DNA of 43,458 nt from Spirosoma sp. 48-14 (GCF_001898575.1 NZ_MKUD01000010.1:253652-297109), one strand, 5' to 3'; shown: positions 1-8,994, numbered from the stretch's first letter. The notes: generated by a model from the letters alone, not told the origin. Made by a program: numbers and translations.

Positions 1-386
1 TGTTGGTAGAAAACGCCCGGTTTATTTCCACCATTGACCACCAACATATTCCCCCGAGTGCTCGCCGAGGTATGATCCCGATCGACGGCATACCAGGTTG
101 AGTTAAAGCAGGTACCATCGAGCGAGGACAAAACGGCGTATTGTCCATCACCAGGACAGTCAATCGGCTCAAATTCATAGGTAGTCTGATTGGCAATCGA
201 AACGGGATTGCCTGCTACGCCAAATGTTTGATTGACTACCAGTTCGCCGGAGGGATTAGCGCATTGTTGGGCCGTAACCAGTTGGGGGCGGGCATAGAGG
301 AAACAGGCAATCAGACCGATTGCAGGGCGTAACGTAATGGATAGCCGATAGCTATTCCTGATAACTTTGCGAGCCGCACCTATCAT
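1..386 (-). CDS. Secreted T9SS/CHU_C-family-like protein, N-terminal fragment cut by window edge
   Basis: An open minus-strand frame starts at the ATG complementary to 384-386 and runs without a stop off the left edge, giving about 128 residues. The N-terminus has basic residues, then a hydrophobic stretch (IGLIACFLYA) and an Ala-Gln-Gln-Cys region, as in a signal peptide. The mature part aligns by eye with the start of the 495-aa protein at 38319-39806: shared features include Gln-Thr-x-Tyr/Phe, I(D/A)CPxDG(Q/E)Y, a Gly-Thr/Ser-Cys pair, DHT and RGNM(L/F)VVN. By analogy the missing part probably holds a jelly-roll module and a gliding-motility C-terminal sorting domain (inference). It is divergent from the phosphopantetheinyl transferase, with about 100 bp between them. 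Function is unknown beyond likely surface exposure. Confidence 0.8.
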   Translation of the reverse strand, partial: MIGAARKVIRNSYRLSITLRPAIGLIACFLYARPQLVTAQQCANPSGELVVNQTFGVAGNPVSIANQTTYEFEPIDCPGDGQYAVLSSLDGTCFNSTWYAVDRDHTSASTRGNMLVVNGGNKPGVFYQ

Positions 387-487
387 ACCTGCCTATTAAG
401 ACAGTATTCTAATTTTCTGGTCACCATTTATAGGATTGTATCGTTTTGTTGTATGTAAATAATTGAATTTTATAAACTAATAGATTC

Positions 488-1252
488 ATGTTGAATCGAA
501 GTAGTACTGTTTCTACAATCACGTGTACAACACTGCCGGCTATACAATGGCTCGATGGGGCGGTCTGTCCTTTTACAGATGCATTGGCTGTTTTTCGATT
601 TGAATGGCCAGGTCAGATAGAGCTAGACAACTTATTGAGTGAACTCACGTTTGCGGAGATCGAGCGGGCGAAACGTTTTCGTCGGCAGGAGGATCAGTAT
701 CGTTTTGTGTATGGGCGACGTATACTTCGACGGCTGCTTGGAAACTATGTGGGTCAGCCGCCTGGCAGTATAGAACTGACCGAAGGTATAAATCGAAAGC
801 CAGTATTTACTAATTCACCCGGTTGGCAGTTTACTATATCCCACTCTGGCGATTGGATTCTGGTGGCTATTAGTACCGTATGGGTTGGGGTCGATCTTGA
901 GAAATCTGTTCAGAGCTTTGATTTTCAGGGTATTGTTTCTCAGAGTTTTAGTAAGTCTGAGCAGCAGTTTGTCGAGGAAAGCCTTAACCGGGTCAACGCA
1001 TTTTATACAGTCTGGACGAGGAAAGAAGCGCTGGTTAAGGCAACGGCAAAAGGAGTCGATGAAGATTTTGCGCGGGTCCCCTCACTGGATGGTAGGCATT
1101 CCGTCGATAGTCTGGTAATTGGAGGTTCAGGTGACTGGCTGGTAAACAGTTTTTGGGTGGCAGAGTGGTATCCGGCAGCGGTGGCGTATCCAGACACGAT
1201 CAAGGAACCTCAATTTTATACGCTCGATAGCCAATTTTTAGAAGTTGTATGA
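488..1252 (+). CDS. 4'-phosphopantetheinyl transferase (Sfp type)
   Basis: The 254-aa protein would move the 4'-phosphopantetheine arm of CoA onto a serine of an acyl- or peptidyl-carrier protein. The family signatures are clear: FTISHS at about 115-120, the Mg-binding GVDLE at 134-138 and WTRKEALVKA at 176-185, which matches the WxxKEA motif. Its length is typical of the two-half Sfp family rather than the short AcpS type. No carrier protein, PKS or NRPS gene lies in the window, so its partner is elsewhere. It is the only gene on its strand before the hairpin cluster at 1264-1331 and is separated by about 250 bp from the sugar-oxidation operon. It could serve either fatty-acid ACP or secondary metabolism; the sequence does not decide between them. 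Confidence 0.93.
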   Translation: MLNRSSTVSTITCTTLPAIQWLDGAVCPFTDALAVFRFEWPGQIELDNLLSELTFAEIERAKRFRRQEDQYRFVYGRRILRRLLGNYVGQPPGSIELTEGINRKPVFTNSPGWQFTISHSGDWILVAISTVWVGVDLEKSVQSFDFQGIVSQSFSKSEQQFVEESLNRVNAFYTVWTRKEALVKATAKGVDEDFARVPSLDGRHSVDSLVIGGSGDWLVNSFWVAEWYPAAVAYPDTIKEPQFYTLDSQFLEVV

Positions 1253-1263
1253 GTTAGTGTGGC

Positions 1264-1331
1264 CAGGTTATAAGAACCTGATCCGTTCGGTTTTGAGAAA
1301 CCGAACTCAGGGCAGATTTGAGAATCTGCCC
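1264..1331. repeat. Three tandem perfect hairpins, two with the same TGAG loop
   Basis: Three back-to-back inverted repeats follow the phosphopantetheinyl transferase stop: 1264-1269 with 1275-1280 (6-bp arms), 1285-1293 with 1298-1306 (9-bp arms, loop TGAG) and 1310-1318 with 1323-1331 (9-bp arms, loop TGAG). All arms are perfect. No T-run follows, so a simple intrinsic terminator is unlikely. Possible roles are mRNA 3'-end protection or a REP-like intergenic element. The rest of 1332-1501 shows nothing I recognise. Confidence 0.85.
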
Positions 1332-1501
1332 TCACCCTAAATGGAGAAAAGCTCCAAAATAACCAACGCAACCAATTTCTAAGGCTAGGTTAGCCAACCA
1401 AGGTCGTTTAAATACGTAGTATCTGTTCGCGAAAATGGGTAAATTTGAAGAAAGGTAAATTTTACTATTCAAAGTAATTGTTACCTTTTACCCAGACTCC
1501 T

Positions 1502-4312
1502 ATGCGTACACTGCCTTCGCTACTGCTGTCTATCCTTGTCCTGATAGTTCTGTTGGCTTTCTCGTCAGTTGAGCATGGGTTATTGATTGACCCAGTGGAG
1601 GCTGGTTTGCCTCCCGAAGAAAATCGATTTACGAGGGTAGTCATTGCGGATAAACTGGATGAGCCAATGGCCATGACCATGTTCAACGATGGTCGTGTAT
1701 TGTTCATCGAGCGGAAGGGGCAAATTCATATCTACAATCCGACAACCGGAAAAATTAACCTGATCGCTACAATACCCGTCAGCACAAAATACACCAGCCG
1801 GGAAGGCGTTGTATCTGAAGCAGAGGACGGACTCCTGGGCGTTGTTCAGGACCCACAGTACGAGACCAACCACTGGATTTATCTCTATTATTCGCCTGCG
1901 GGTGATGAACCCAAAAATATTGTGGCCCGATACGAACTTCGGGGAGATGAACTGGTCATGTCGTCCCGGAAAGTGCTGCTCGAAATTCCTACCCAGCGTG
2001 AGCAATGCTGTCATACAGGCGGAGGAATGGTTTTTGATCGTTCGGGCAATCTTTATCTGGCTACTGGCGATAATACCAGCCCGCGAGTAACGGGATATAC
2101 GCCCATTGATGAGCGACCTGGCCGGGCAGCCTGGGACGCTCAGAAATCCTCGGCGAACACCAACGATCTGCGGGGCAAAATTATTCGTATTCACCCGACG
2201 GCAAATGGCTCGTATACCATTCCAGCAGGAAATCTGTTTCCGAAGGCAACCGACCCGTCGGACCGAGCGAAAACCCGCCCTGAAATTTACATCATGGGCT
2301 TGCGTAACCCCTGGCGCTTGTCGATTGATAGCCGAACCGGGTATTTGTATTGGGGGGAAGTGGGCCCCGACATGCGCGATTCGGTGGGCGTTGGGCCGAA
2401 TGGGTATGACGATTTCAATCAGGCACGTAAAGCGGGAAATTTCGGCTGGCCTTACTTCGTGGGCGATAATGCCGCGTATTGGGATCGGGACTTTGCTACC
2501 GGCAAATCGGGTGAACGGTTTAATCCGGCTAAACCCGTTAATAATTCACCCAATAACACTGGGTTGAACGAACTACCGCCAGCGCAGGGGGCATTTATCT
2601 GGTATTCGTATGGAGCCTCAATGGAATTTCCCATTATGGGTAGTGGAGGGCGCAGTGCCGTAGGTGGGCCAATTTTTCACAAAGCCGATTTTAAAAACCC
2701 TGAGCGCCTTTTTCCCGACTATTACGAAGGAAAATGGTTTATCACCGATTTCATACGGGGCTGGATAATGGCCGTTACTATGGATCAGCAGAGTAAGTAT
2801 GTATCGATGGAGCGGTTCCTGCCCAATGAACGTTTCGATAGCCCTATCGATATGAAATTTGGGGCCAGTGGTGACCTCTACCTGCTTGAATATGGGAGCA
2901 ATTGGTTTCGTGGAAACGACAATGCCCGCTTAGTAAGGATCGAATACAATGGCGGTAATCGTAAACCCGTTGTGCATGTGTCCGCCAACAAAACGAGTGG
3001 AGCCGTCCCGTTTCAGGTGAAGCTATCTTCCCAAGGGTCAGTAGATTACGATGGCGATGCATTGCGGTATCAGTGGGAAGTCAAATCATCGAATGGGGTC
3101 ACCAAAACATCATCCGAGGCCAATCCGACGTTCACGCTTGAACAACCGGGCTTGTATACGGCAACGCTAGCCATAACGGACACGAAGGGCGCTACGAATA
3201 GCCAGGCACTGGAGTTGAAAGCCGGAAATGAGTCGCCTGTCGTAGCGTTTTCCATTACACGTGGTAATAAGACCTTCTTTTTTCCGGGCCAAACAATTGA
3301 GTATGCAGTCGATCTGAGTGACAAGGAAGACGGTAGCCTGATGGATGGTCGTATTTCACCCAGCCAGGTTGCGGTTACTATTCAGTATATGCCCGAAGGA
3401 TTCGATAAAGTTGAGCTAGCGGCTGGTCATCGGTATGCCGACGCTGCGGCTAGGCTGACTTCAACGGCAAAACAATTAATGGCGGGCAGCGACTGCCAGG
3501 CCTGCCATTCTGTAGAAACCCGCTCGGTTGGGCCTGCTTACAAAGAGATTGCTTCGAAATATAAAGGCGACAACAGTGCGCCGGAGCGACTGGCGAAGAA
3601 AGTTATAGCTGGAGGAAAAGGTGTTTGGGGCGAATCGAGCATGAGTCCTCACCCGGGACTTTCCATGACCGAAGCCACTCAGATTGTAACGTATATTCTA
3701 AGCCTATCGGACGGAAAAGCTACCGTGAACATGCTGCCCACCAGAGGCCGCTATACGATGGACGTTCCATCTGGCGAAAGCACCAAAGGATCGTTTGTCC
3801 TGCGGGCCGCTTATACAGACAAAGGCTCCTCGCTAATATCATCCAGTAGCTCCGAAAGCCTGATTGTTCTGCGAAACCCAACGGTGGCCCCCGAAACCGC
3901 CGACGAATCGAAACAAACGGAGTTGATCACAGCGCAGGGGAAAGCCTTTTATGTGGTTGGGTCGGGCGCTTATCTGGGGTATCATGATATAGATCTATCG
4001 GGGATTAGCCAGATAGATTTTTCCGTGCAGGCATCTCCTAAAGTCGATGCCGCTGGCGGTGCCATTGAGGTTCGACTGGATTCGCCTTCGGGTAAATTAA
4101 TCGGTGAAACAGCCTTTATAGAGATTCGGGATCCATCACGCCCTGCGGGTTCTCAGGCTGGCCCAATACCGCGACCTGCACCTGCCAAAGCCCGTATTGA
4201 TGGTGTCGAAGGGATTCATAAACTCTACTTTGTTTTTAAAAATGCCAATGCCAGGGATAACCAGATTCTGATGAGAGTGTCCTCCATTCAGTTTATACCT
4301 GGCGATGCCTGA
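1502..4312 (+). CDS. PQQ-type sugar dehydrogenase (GSDH) with PKD and cytochrome c domains
   Basis: Secreted multidomain redox protein of 936 aa, starting at the ATG just before a hydrophobic signal segment; an upstream TTG at 1478 adds only eight residues and is less likely. Residues about 42-482 resemble glucose/sorbosone dehydrogenases, beta-propellers that oxidise sugars using PQQ: note EDGLLGVV, HTGGGMVFD, LYLATGD, RGKIIRI and GLRNPWR. A PKD domain follows (about 487-575, with VDYDGDALRYQWEV), then a monohaem cytochrome c domain carrying CQACH at 665-669 and a candidate Met ligand in ESSMSPHPG. The C-terminal 170 residues look like a CBM6/beta-sandwich module. It heads a four-gene operon (52 bp to the next gene). 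Electrons could pass from the dehydrogenase, or from the GMC enzyme downstream, to the fused haem (inference). Substrate unknown. Confidence 0.9.
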   Translation: MRTLPSLLLSILVLIVLLAFSSVEHGLLIDPVEAGLPPEENRFTRVVIADKLDEPMAMTMFNDGRVLFIERKGQIHIYNPTTGKINLIATIPVSTKYTSREGVVSEAEDGLLGVVQDPQYETNHWIYLYYSPAGDEPKNIVARYELRGDELVMSSRKVLLEIPTQREQCCHTGGGMVFDRSGNLYLATGDNTSPRVTGYTPIDERPGRAAWDAQKSSANTNDLRGKIIRIHPTANGSYTIPAGNLFPKATDPSDRAKTRPEIYIMGLRNPWRLSIDSRTGYLYWGEVGPDMRDSVGVGPNGYDDFNQARKAGNFGWPYFVGDNAAYWDRDFATGKSGERFNPAKPVNNSPNNTGLNELPPAQGAFIWYSYGASMEFPIMGSGGRSAVGGPIFHKADFKNPERLFPDYYEGKWFITDFIRGWIMAVTMDQQSKYVSMERFLPNERFDSPIDMKFGASGDLYLLEYGSNWFRGNDNARLVRIEYNGGNRKPVVHVSANKTSGAVPFQVKLSSQGSVDYDGDALRYQWEVKSSNGVTKTSSEANPTFTLEQPGLYTATLAITDTKGATNSQALELKAGNESPVVAFSITRGNKTFFFPGQTIEYAVDLSDKEDGSLMDGRISPSQVAVTIQYMPEGFDKVELAAGHRYADAAARLTSTAKQLMAGSDCQACHSVETRSVGPAYKEIASKYKGDNSAPERLAKKVIAGGKGVWGESSMSPHPGLSMTEATQIVTYILSLSDGKATVNMLPTRGRYTMDVPSGESTKGSFVLRAAYTDKGSSLISSSSSESLIVLRNPTVAPETADESKQTELITAQGKAFYVVGSGAYLGYHDIDLSGISQIDFSVQASPKVDAAGGAIEVRLDSPSGKLIGETAFIEIRDPSRPAGSQAGPIPRPAPAKARIDGVEGIHKLYFVFKNANARDNQILMRVSSIQFIPGDA

Positions 4313-4364
4313 CAAGCATCGTCAAACCACTACTGTACATTATTCATTCTAATTACTCAAGTCA

Positions 4365-5297
4365 ATGCCCACATCCCGTCGTGATTTTCTTAAACAGGCT
4401 GGGGTAACTTCTGCCGGAGTTAGTATGCTGAACGGATGGTCAGCCGAATGTCTGATGGCGGCTTCTGCCAGAAAGATGTTCTTCGAAATTTCGCTGGCCG
4501 AATGGTCTCTGCACCGAACCTTGCAGGCTGGTAAGCTGACCAACATGGAATTTCCGGCAAAAGCGAAGACAGATTTTGGGATTAATGCCGTTGAATATGT
4601 AGATCAGTTCTTTAAAGACAAGGCTAACGATCAGACTTACCTGAGCGAATTGAAGAAACGGGCTGAAGATCTGGGCGTTCGAAATGTATTGATTATGGTC
4701 GATACGGCCGGGCCGTTGGCTGATCTGGATGAGACCAAACGGAAGCAGGCGGTTGAATCCCACTATCAGTGGGTGGATGCGGCCAAGTTCTTGGGCTGTC
4801 ATTCCATTCGGGTCAATCTGCGTGGTAAAGGTACTGCCGATGAAATTGCCAAAAGCAGTGTCGACGGTTTAGGGCGGCTGGCTGAGTATGGGCGCAAAGC
4901 CGGAATCGGTGTCATTGTTGAAAATCACGGAGGTTACTCATCCGATGGGAAGTGGCTCATGCAGGTAATCAGGCAGATCAATAATCCGTATGCCGGTACG
5001 TTACCTGATTTCGATAATTTTAAACTGACCGATACAGCCGTATACGATCGCTATCTGGGCGTGCAGGAAATGATGCCTTTTGCCAAGGGAGTAAGTGCAA
5101 AAGCGCGGGACTTCGACGAGCAGGGCAACGAAGTAACGATTGACTATGATCGGTTGCTTCAGATTGTGAAAAAAGAAAAAACACCCGCCTTCAAAGGCTA
5201 TATCGGTATCGAGTATTCCGGCAATCGGCTTAGCGAAGACGACGGTATTCGCGCTACCAAAGCTTTGCTGGATCGGATTGGTCAGCGGGTTTCCTGA
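4365..5297 (+). CDS. Tat-exported sugar phosphate isomerase/epimerase-like TIM-barrel protein
   Basis: The 310-aa protein begins with a twin-arginine motif (SRRDFLKQ) and an Ala-rich hydrophobic stretch, indicating folded export to the periplasm. The body matches the xylose-isomerase-like TIM-barrel (AP endonuclease family 2) fold. The expected metal-ligand segments are VIVENHGG, LPDFDNF and YIGIEYSG, each supplying acidic or histidine ligands at barrel strand ends. Members of this group isomerise or epimerise sugars, and some act on 3-keto-glycosides. It sits between the PQQ dehydrogenase and the subunit-3-like gene, with 28 bp to the latter's ATG. The likely role is processing the sugar oxidised by the neighbouring dehydrogenases (inference). 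Substrate not determinable. Confidence 0.88.
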   Translation: MPTSRRDFLKQAGVTSAGVSMLNGWSAECLMAASARKMFFEISLAEWSLHRTLQAGKLTNMEFPAKAKTDFGINAVEYVDQFFKDKANDQTYLSELKKRAEDLGVRNVLIMVDTAGPLADLDETKRKQAVESHYQWVDAAKFLGCHSIRVNLRGKGTADEIAKSSVDGLGRLAEYGRKAGIGVIVENHGGYSSDGKWLMQVIRQINNPYAGTLPDFDNFKLTDTAVYDRYLGVQEMMPFAKGVSAKARDFDEQGNEVTIDYDRLLQIVKKEKTPAFKGYIGIEYSGNRLSEDDGIRATKALLDRIGQRVS

Positions 5298-5325
5298 TAC
5301 CATTGAATTAATCAATTTATTACCT

Positions 5326-5865
5326 ATGCAACGACGTTCTGTCTTAAAAAATTTAGCCGTAACGGTAGGAGGGATGGTGAGCCTTCCGGCCTGGGCATCT
5401 GGCTGGACCCCAGATTCATTGGGTTCTGTAGCCATCGTATCGGTCGATGACGAAGCGCTATTGGGAGAAATTGTTGAGACATTTATTCCCGAAACCACAA
5501 CGCCGGGAGCTAAATCGCTGAAAGTCCATCAATTTGCCTTACGGATGATTCGGGACTGCTACGCCCCTGCCGCCCAAACAACGCTTCAGCAAGGACTGGC
5601 TCTGGTCGATACAACGGCCCAGCAAGCGTATACCAAGCCGTTTGTTGACTGTGATTCAACGCAACGATTAGCCGTTTTGACTCAACTGGCTGCTGCTACT
5701 GATCCGGCTGGGAAAGCCTTTGTCGATATGACCAAGCGGCTGACCATACAGGGCTATTTGAATTCGGAGTATTACCTGGTCAATGTCGAGAAATTCAATA
5801 TGGCACCCGGTTTTTATCATGGCTGTGTGCCTGTCCAGAAAACGGTTGAAAACGCCAGCCGATAG
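5326..5865 (+). CDS. Gluconate 2-dehydrogenase subunit 3-like protein
   Basis: A small exported protein of 179 aa. I chose the ATG at 5326 because the protein then starts MQRRSVLKN, a Tat-like leader; the longer frame from a TTG at 5278 would overlap the previous gene. After the leader comes the family pattern seen in small subunits of membrane-bound FAD dehydrogenases: LLGEIVETFIPETTTPGAK near residue 45, then a helical region ending in GYLNSEYYLVNVEKF. This subunit is normally needed for maturation and export of the GMC large subunit, which itself lacks a leader and is encoded 36 bp downstream. The arrangement fits a two-subunit periplasmic sugar dehydrogenase. Confidence 0.88.
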   Translation: MQRRSVLKNLAVTVGGMVSLPAWASGWTPDSLGSVAIVSVDDEALLGEIVETFIPETTTPGAKSLKVHQFALRMIRDCYAPAAQTTLQQGLALVDTTAQQAYTKPFVDCDSTQRLAVLTQLAAATDPAGKAFVDMTKRLTIQGYLNSEYYLVNVEKFNMAPGFYHGCVPVQKTVENASR

Positions 5866-5901
5866 TGTGTTATAGTTAATCATTTCTTTTCATTCGATAT
5901 C

Positions 5902-7620
5902 ATGTCCTATTTCAATATAGATTCGGTTAAAGAACGAACCTTCGATGCCATCGTTGTGGGTTCAGGTATTAGTGGCGGCTGGGCAGCCAAAGAATTGACA
6001 GGCAAAGGTTTACGGACATTAGTGCTGGAGCGTGGCCGGGATGTGAAACACATTACGGATTATCCCACTACCATGATGCAGCCGTGGGAATTTCAGCATC
6101 TGGGGCAATTGACCCGCGAGTTGAAAGAGGCTAACCCAATTGCCAGTCGGTGCTACGCCTTTCGGGAAGATGCTACTCATTTTTTTGTGAAAGATGCCGA
6201 ACATCCCTATGTACAGGAAAAGCCCTTCGACTGGATTCGCGGCTATCAGGTTGGCGGTAAGTCGCTCATGTGGGCGCGGGGAACCCAACGTTGGTCGGAT
6301 TATGATTTTGACGGACCAGCTCGCGATGGATTTGCCGTCGATTGGCCCATTCGCTATGCCGATATTGCCCCCTGGTACAGCTATGTGGAAAAATTTGCCG
6401 GGATTTCGGGGAATAAAGATGGTTTAGCGCAATTACCAGATGGTGAGTTTTTGCCCCCGCACGAACAATCGTGCGTTGAGAAGCACTTCACCGATCAGAT
6501 GGCCAAACATTACAACGGTACCCGTCCCATCATCATAGGTCGTTGTGCACACCTGACCAAGCCGCAACCGATTCATTATCAGCAGGGGAGAGCTCAGTGT
6601 CAAAACCGCTCCCTTTGCCAGCGAGGATGCCCATACGGAGGTTATTTCAGCAGTAACTCCTCCACCTTGCCCTGGGCCGCCAAAACGGGAAAAATGACCC
6701 TACGACCCGACTCGGTTGTCCATTCCATTATTTTCGATGAGAAGAAAAATAAGGCTACAGGGGTGCGGGTGATCGATGCGCATACCAAACAGATGACGGA
6801 GTATTACGCCCGCATCATCTTTGTCAATGCGGCCTGCCTGAACTCAAACCTGATTCTGCTGAACTCAACCTCGAATCGTTTTCCCAATGGTCTCGGTAAC
6901 GACAATGGCCTGTTAGGAAAATACGTAGCCTTTCACAACTTCCGTACGACTATATCGGCTGAGCATGAAGGGTTTCAGGATACGAAGACCGAAGGAATTC
7001 GCCCGAACAGCAGCTATATACCGCGCTTCCGTAATGTATTCAAACAGGAAACCGACTTTCTCAGGGGCTATGCTGCTGGTTTCGGATCATCCCGTATGAC
7101 GAATATCGATACATCAGGTATGGGGGAGGGGCTGAAATCCAGTCTGATGCAGCCCAAATACGGCAATTGGCGCGTGGGGTCACATATGATGGGCGAAACC
7201 ATTCCAAAGGAAAGCAATTTCGTCGCTCTCGACCCGAATCAAACGGATCAATGGGGTGTTCCGCTGCTTCGTATCTCGGTGGCGTATGACGACAACGATG
7301 AGAAAATGATTCGGGATTTCCACGAGCAAATGACCGAAATGCTAACTGTATCGGGCTTTACAAACATCCAGACCCACGATGTTCCCGACAAAGCGCCTGG
7401 CCTCGATATTCACGAAATGGGTGGTGTTCGGATGGGTAAAGACCCGAAAACGTCACTACTTAATAAGTGGAACCAGTTGCATACCTGCAAAAACGTGTTC
7501 GTGACCGACGGTGCCTGCATGACTTCCACATCGACGCAGAACCCCTCGCTAACATTCATGGCCATCACGGCACGAGCGGCCGACCATGCCGTGAAAGAAA
7601 TGCGAAAAGGCCTTTTGTAA
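5902..7620 (+). CDS. GMC-family FAD oxidoreductase (gluconate/glucoside dehydrogenase large subunit type)
   Basis: A flavoprotein of 572 aa. The Rossmann dinucleotide motif GSGISGG lies near residue 20, with LVLERG ending the second strand. The C-terminal catalytic pair of the family is present: H504 in DIHEMGG and N547 in TQNPSLT. Three close cysteines (C233, C239, C243, spacing C-x5-C-x3-C, in CQNRSLCQRGC) recall the Cys-rich stretch of membrane-type FAD dehydrogenases, some of which hold an Fe-S cluster; whether this one does is not shown. No signal peptide is visible, so export as a complex with the Tat-type subunit 3 is likely. It probably oxidises a sugar or glycoside hydroxyl in the periplasm. 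It is the last gene of the operon and converges on a glycosyltransferase with only 10 bp between stops. Confidence 0.92.
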   Translation: MSYFNIDSVKERTFDAIVVGSGISGGWAAKELTGKGLRTLVLERGRDVKHITDYPTTMMQPWEFQHLGQLTRELKEANPIASRCYAFREDATHFFVKDAEHPYVQEKPFDWIRGYQVGGKSLMWARGTQRWSDYDFDGPARDGFAVDWPIRYADIAPWYSYVEKFAGISGNKDGLAQLPDGEFLPPHEQSCVEKHFTDQMAKHYNGTRPIIIGRCAHLTKPQPIHYQQGRAQCQNRSLCQRGCPYGGYFSSNSSTLPWAAKTGKMTLRPDSVVHSIIFDEKKNKATGVRVIDAHTKQMTEYYARIIFVNAACLNSNLILLNSTSNRFPNGLGNDNGLLGKYVAFHNFRTTISAEHEGFQDTKTEGIRPNSSYIPRFRNVFKQETDFLRGYAAGFGSSRMTNIDTSGMGEGLKSSLMQPKYGNWRVGSHMMGETIPKESNFVALDPNQTDQWGVPLLRISVAYDDNDEKMIRDFHEQMTEMLTVSGFTNIQTHDVPDKAPGLDIHEMGGVRMGKDPKTSLLNKWNQLHTCKNVFVTDGACMTSTSTQNPSLTFMAITARAADHAVKEMRKGLL

Positions 7621-7627
7621 GAGAGCA

Positions 7628-7680
7628 CCGTTATAAAACAGGTTCTGGCTGCCAGGCCGCAGGGACCTGTTTTATAACGG
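7628..7680. terminator. Bidirectional palindromic terminator overlapping the end of a gene
   Basis: Perfect 16-bp inverted repeat: 7628-7643 pairs with 7665-7680 across a 21-base loop. It lies between convergent genes, and its whole right arm and loop are inside the coding end of the minus-strand glycosyltransferase, so the hairpin encodes that protein's last residues. The A/T-rich arm segment supplies a U-tract in either direction. Confidence 0.75.
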
Positions 7681-8839
7681 CCTCAAATTCCTCGGCCCGA
7701 TGCGCCCACGAATTCGCTTTTGCCATAGCGACCCGACCCGCTACCCGTTCAGGGGCCGTATCCGCCAGGGCTTTACGTAAGGCCTGGGCAAATTCTTCCG
7801 GGCTACTGGCCAATTCGATAACATCGTCGAAGTCATTTAGCAAGGAGAAAGGAGTAGACACGACGGGTAAACCGGCTGCTAAATACTCATTGATCTTAAG
7901 GGGATAGATCGTGTATGTATGGTCATTGCATACAAATGGAATCATAGCCGCCTGCATCTGCGCTAACAACGGAGGAAGCTCTGCCGGTTGACGCGATGGC
8001 GTGAAAAGTACGTTTGGATAGGCGGCTAAGCTACTGGTTAAGCGAGGCTCATGAACCTCACCAATAAATTGAAAGGTAACGTCGGGCATGGTTTTAACGC
8101 AATACTCGACGATCTCGACGTTGATTCGATTATCGGCTGTACCCAGGTAGCCTACAATCGGCTTTTGGGGCGGATGCTGCTGCGCTAACTCGAATGCCTG
8201 ATTAAATAGCTCAAAGTTGACCCCATTCTTCACGCAAAAAGCATTTGGTTGTAAGACAGACTTCGATTGGCGCAGGGTTTCGGAGGTAGTTACTACCGCG
8301 TTGACTTGCCGAAGGTAATTGGGTTCGTAGCGGCTACCGTGGCGACGCATCCAGTTGATGATCGTGATCTCGTCGAAACAATAATAAATCGTAGCGCACT
8401 CATCCAGTTTCTTGAGCATCGGGAGTCCAAAGACTGGATTCAAACCATTAATAACCAACGGACGGCTCATGCCCAGTTGTCGCATAACCCGCCGGAGCCC
8501 GGTTACTAACCGATTTACATTCTGCTGAACGAGCAGATCGTGCGCTTTAGGAAGCATCCAGTTGACCGGCAACATGAGGGGAGGAGTCCAGACATGAACC
8601 TCATGGCCGTTTGTAAAGGTCTTTTTAATGAGCGGATCTTTTAATCGAATTATCTCCCGGACTGGCATACCCGGCCTGCCGGTAAGTCCCATTGCCCAGT
8701 CCTTCACCGTGTATTGATAGTCGACGTAAAGTATTCGGTGCCGAGCCGATAATTCGGTCATAAGTTGCACAACTGCCTTCTGGAAATCGCCTTCCCAGGT
8801 TGTCTGACCGAGGCAGACTATGCTGTCAAATTGTTGCAT
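7631..8839 (-). CDS. Glycosyltransferase, GT-B fold (TuaH-like)
   Basis: The protein has 402 aa from the ATG at 8839; a TTG three codons upstream is also possible. The start FDSIVCLGQTTWEGD and the segment IYYCFDEI resemble the TuaH-type family of cytoplasmic GT-B transferases that decorate cell-wall or extracellular polysaccharides. The C-terminal nucleotide-sugar half has VGYLGTADNRINVE, then PFVCNDHTYTIYPLKINEYLAAGLPVVSTP, the GT4-like donor-binding motif with the conserved Lys and Glu. No membrane segments are seen. It is the last gene of the minus-strand polysaccharide block, 155 bp after the GT2, and its 3' end forms part of the palindromic terminator. Donor and acceptor are unknown. 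Confidence 0.85.
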   Translation of the reverse strand: MQQFDSIVCLGQTTWEGDFQKAVVQLMTELSARHRILYVDYQYTVKDWAMGLTGRPGMPVREIIRLKDPLIKKTFTNGHEVHVWTPPLMLPVNWMLPKAHDLLVQQNVNRLVTGLRRVMRQLGMSRPLVINGLNPVFGLPMLKKLDECATIYYCFDEITIINWMRRHGSRYEPNYLRQVNAVVTTSETLRQSKSVLQPNAFCVKNGVNFELFNQAFELAQQHPPQKPIVGYLGTADNRINVEIVEYCVKTMPDVTFQFIGEVHEPRLTSSLAAYPNVLFTPSRQPAELPPLLAQMQAAMIPFVCNDHTYTIYPLKINEYLAAGLPVVSTPFSLLNDFDDVIELASSPEEFAQALRKALADTAPERVAGRVAMAKANSWAHRAEEFEAVIKQVPAAWQPEPVL

Positions 8840-8994
8840 GTATTGCAAACGAAACTTCCTATTTATGGATGGTGGTTTCTTTCTAGGTACGCGGTAGTCG
8901 AGGAAGATGTTGCAGTTGATTATTGTGTGGATTATCAGATGATAAACTTTATGAGAATATAACTGATTTGATGTAATGGTTTAAGTGTTTATAC

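Noticed and set aside
488..1252. Phosphopantetheinyl transferase as a part of the terpenoid pathway
   Set aside because: It lies 27 kb away, with no carrier protein in the operon; no evidence links them.
1478..1501. TTG start for the sugar dehydrogenase
   Set aside because: The ATG at 1502 gives a standard signal peptide; the extra eight residues add nothing recognisable.
1580..2194. 204-codon open frame on the minus strand
   Set aside because: It is antisense to the sugar dehydrogenase beta-propeller and shows no family motif.
5001..5498. 165-codon open frame on the minus strand
   Set aside because: It spans two well-supported plus-strand genes and has no domain.
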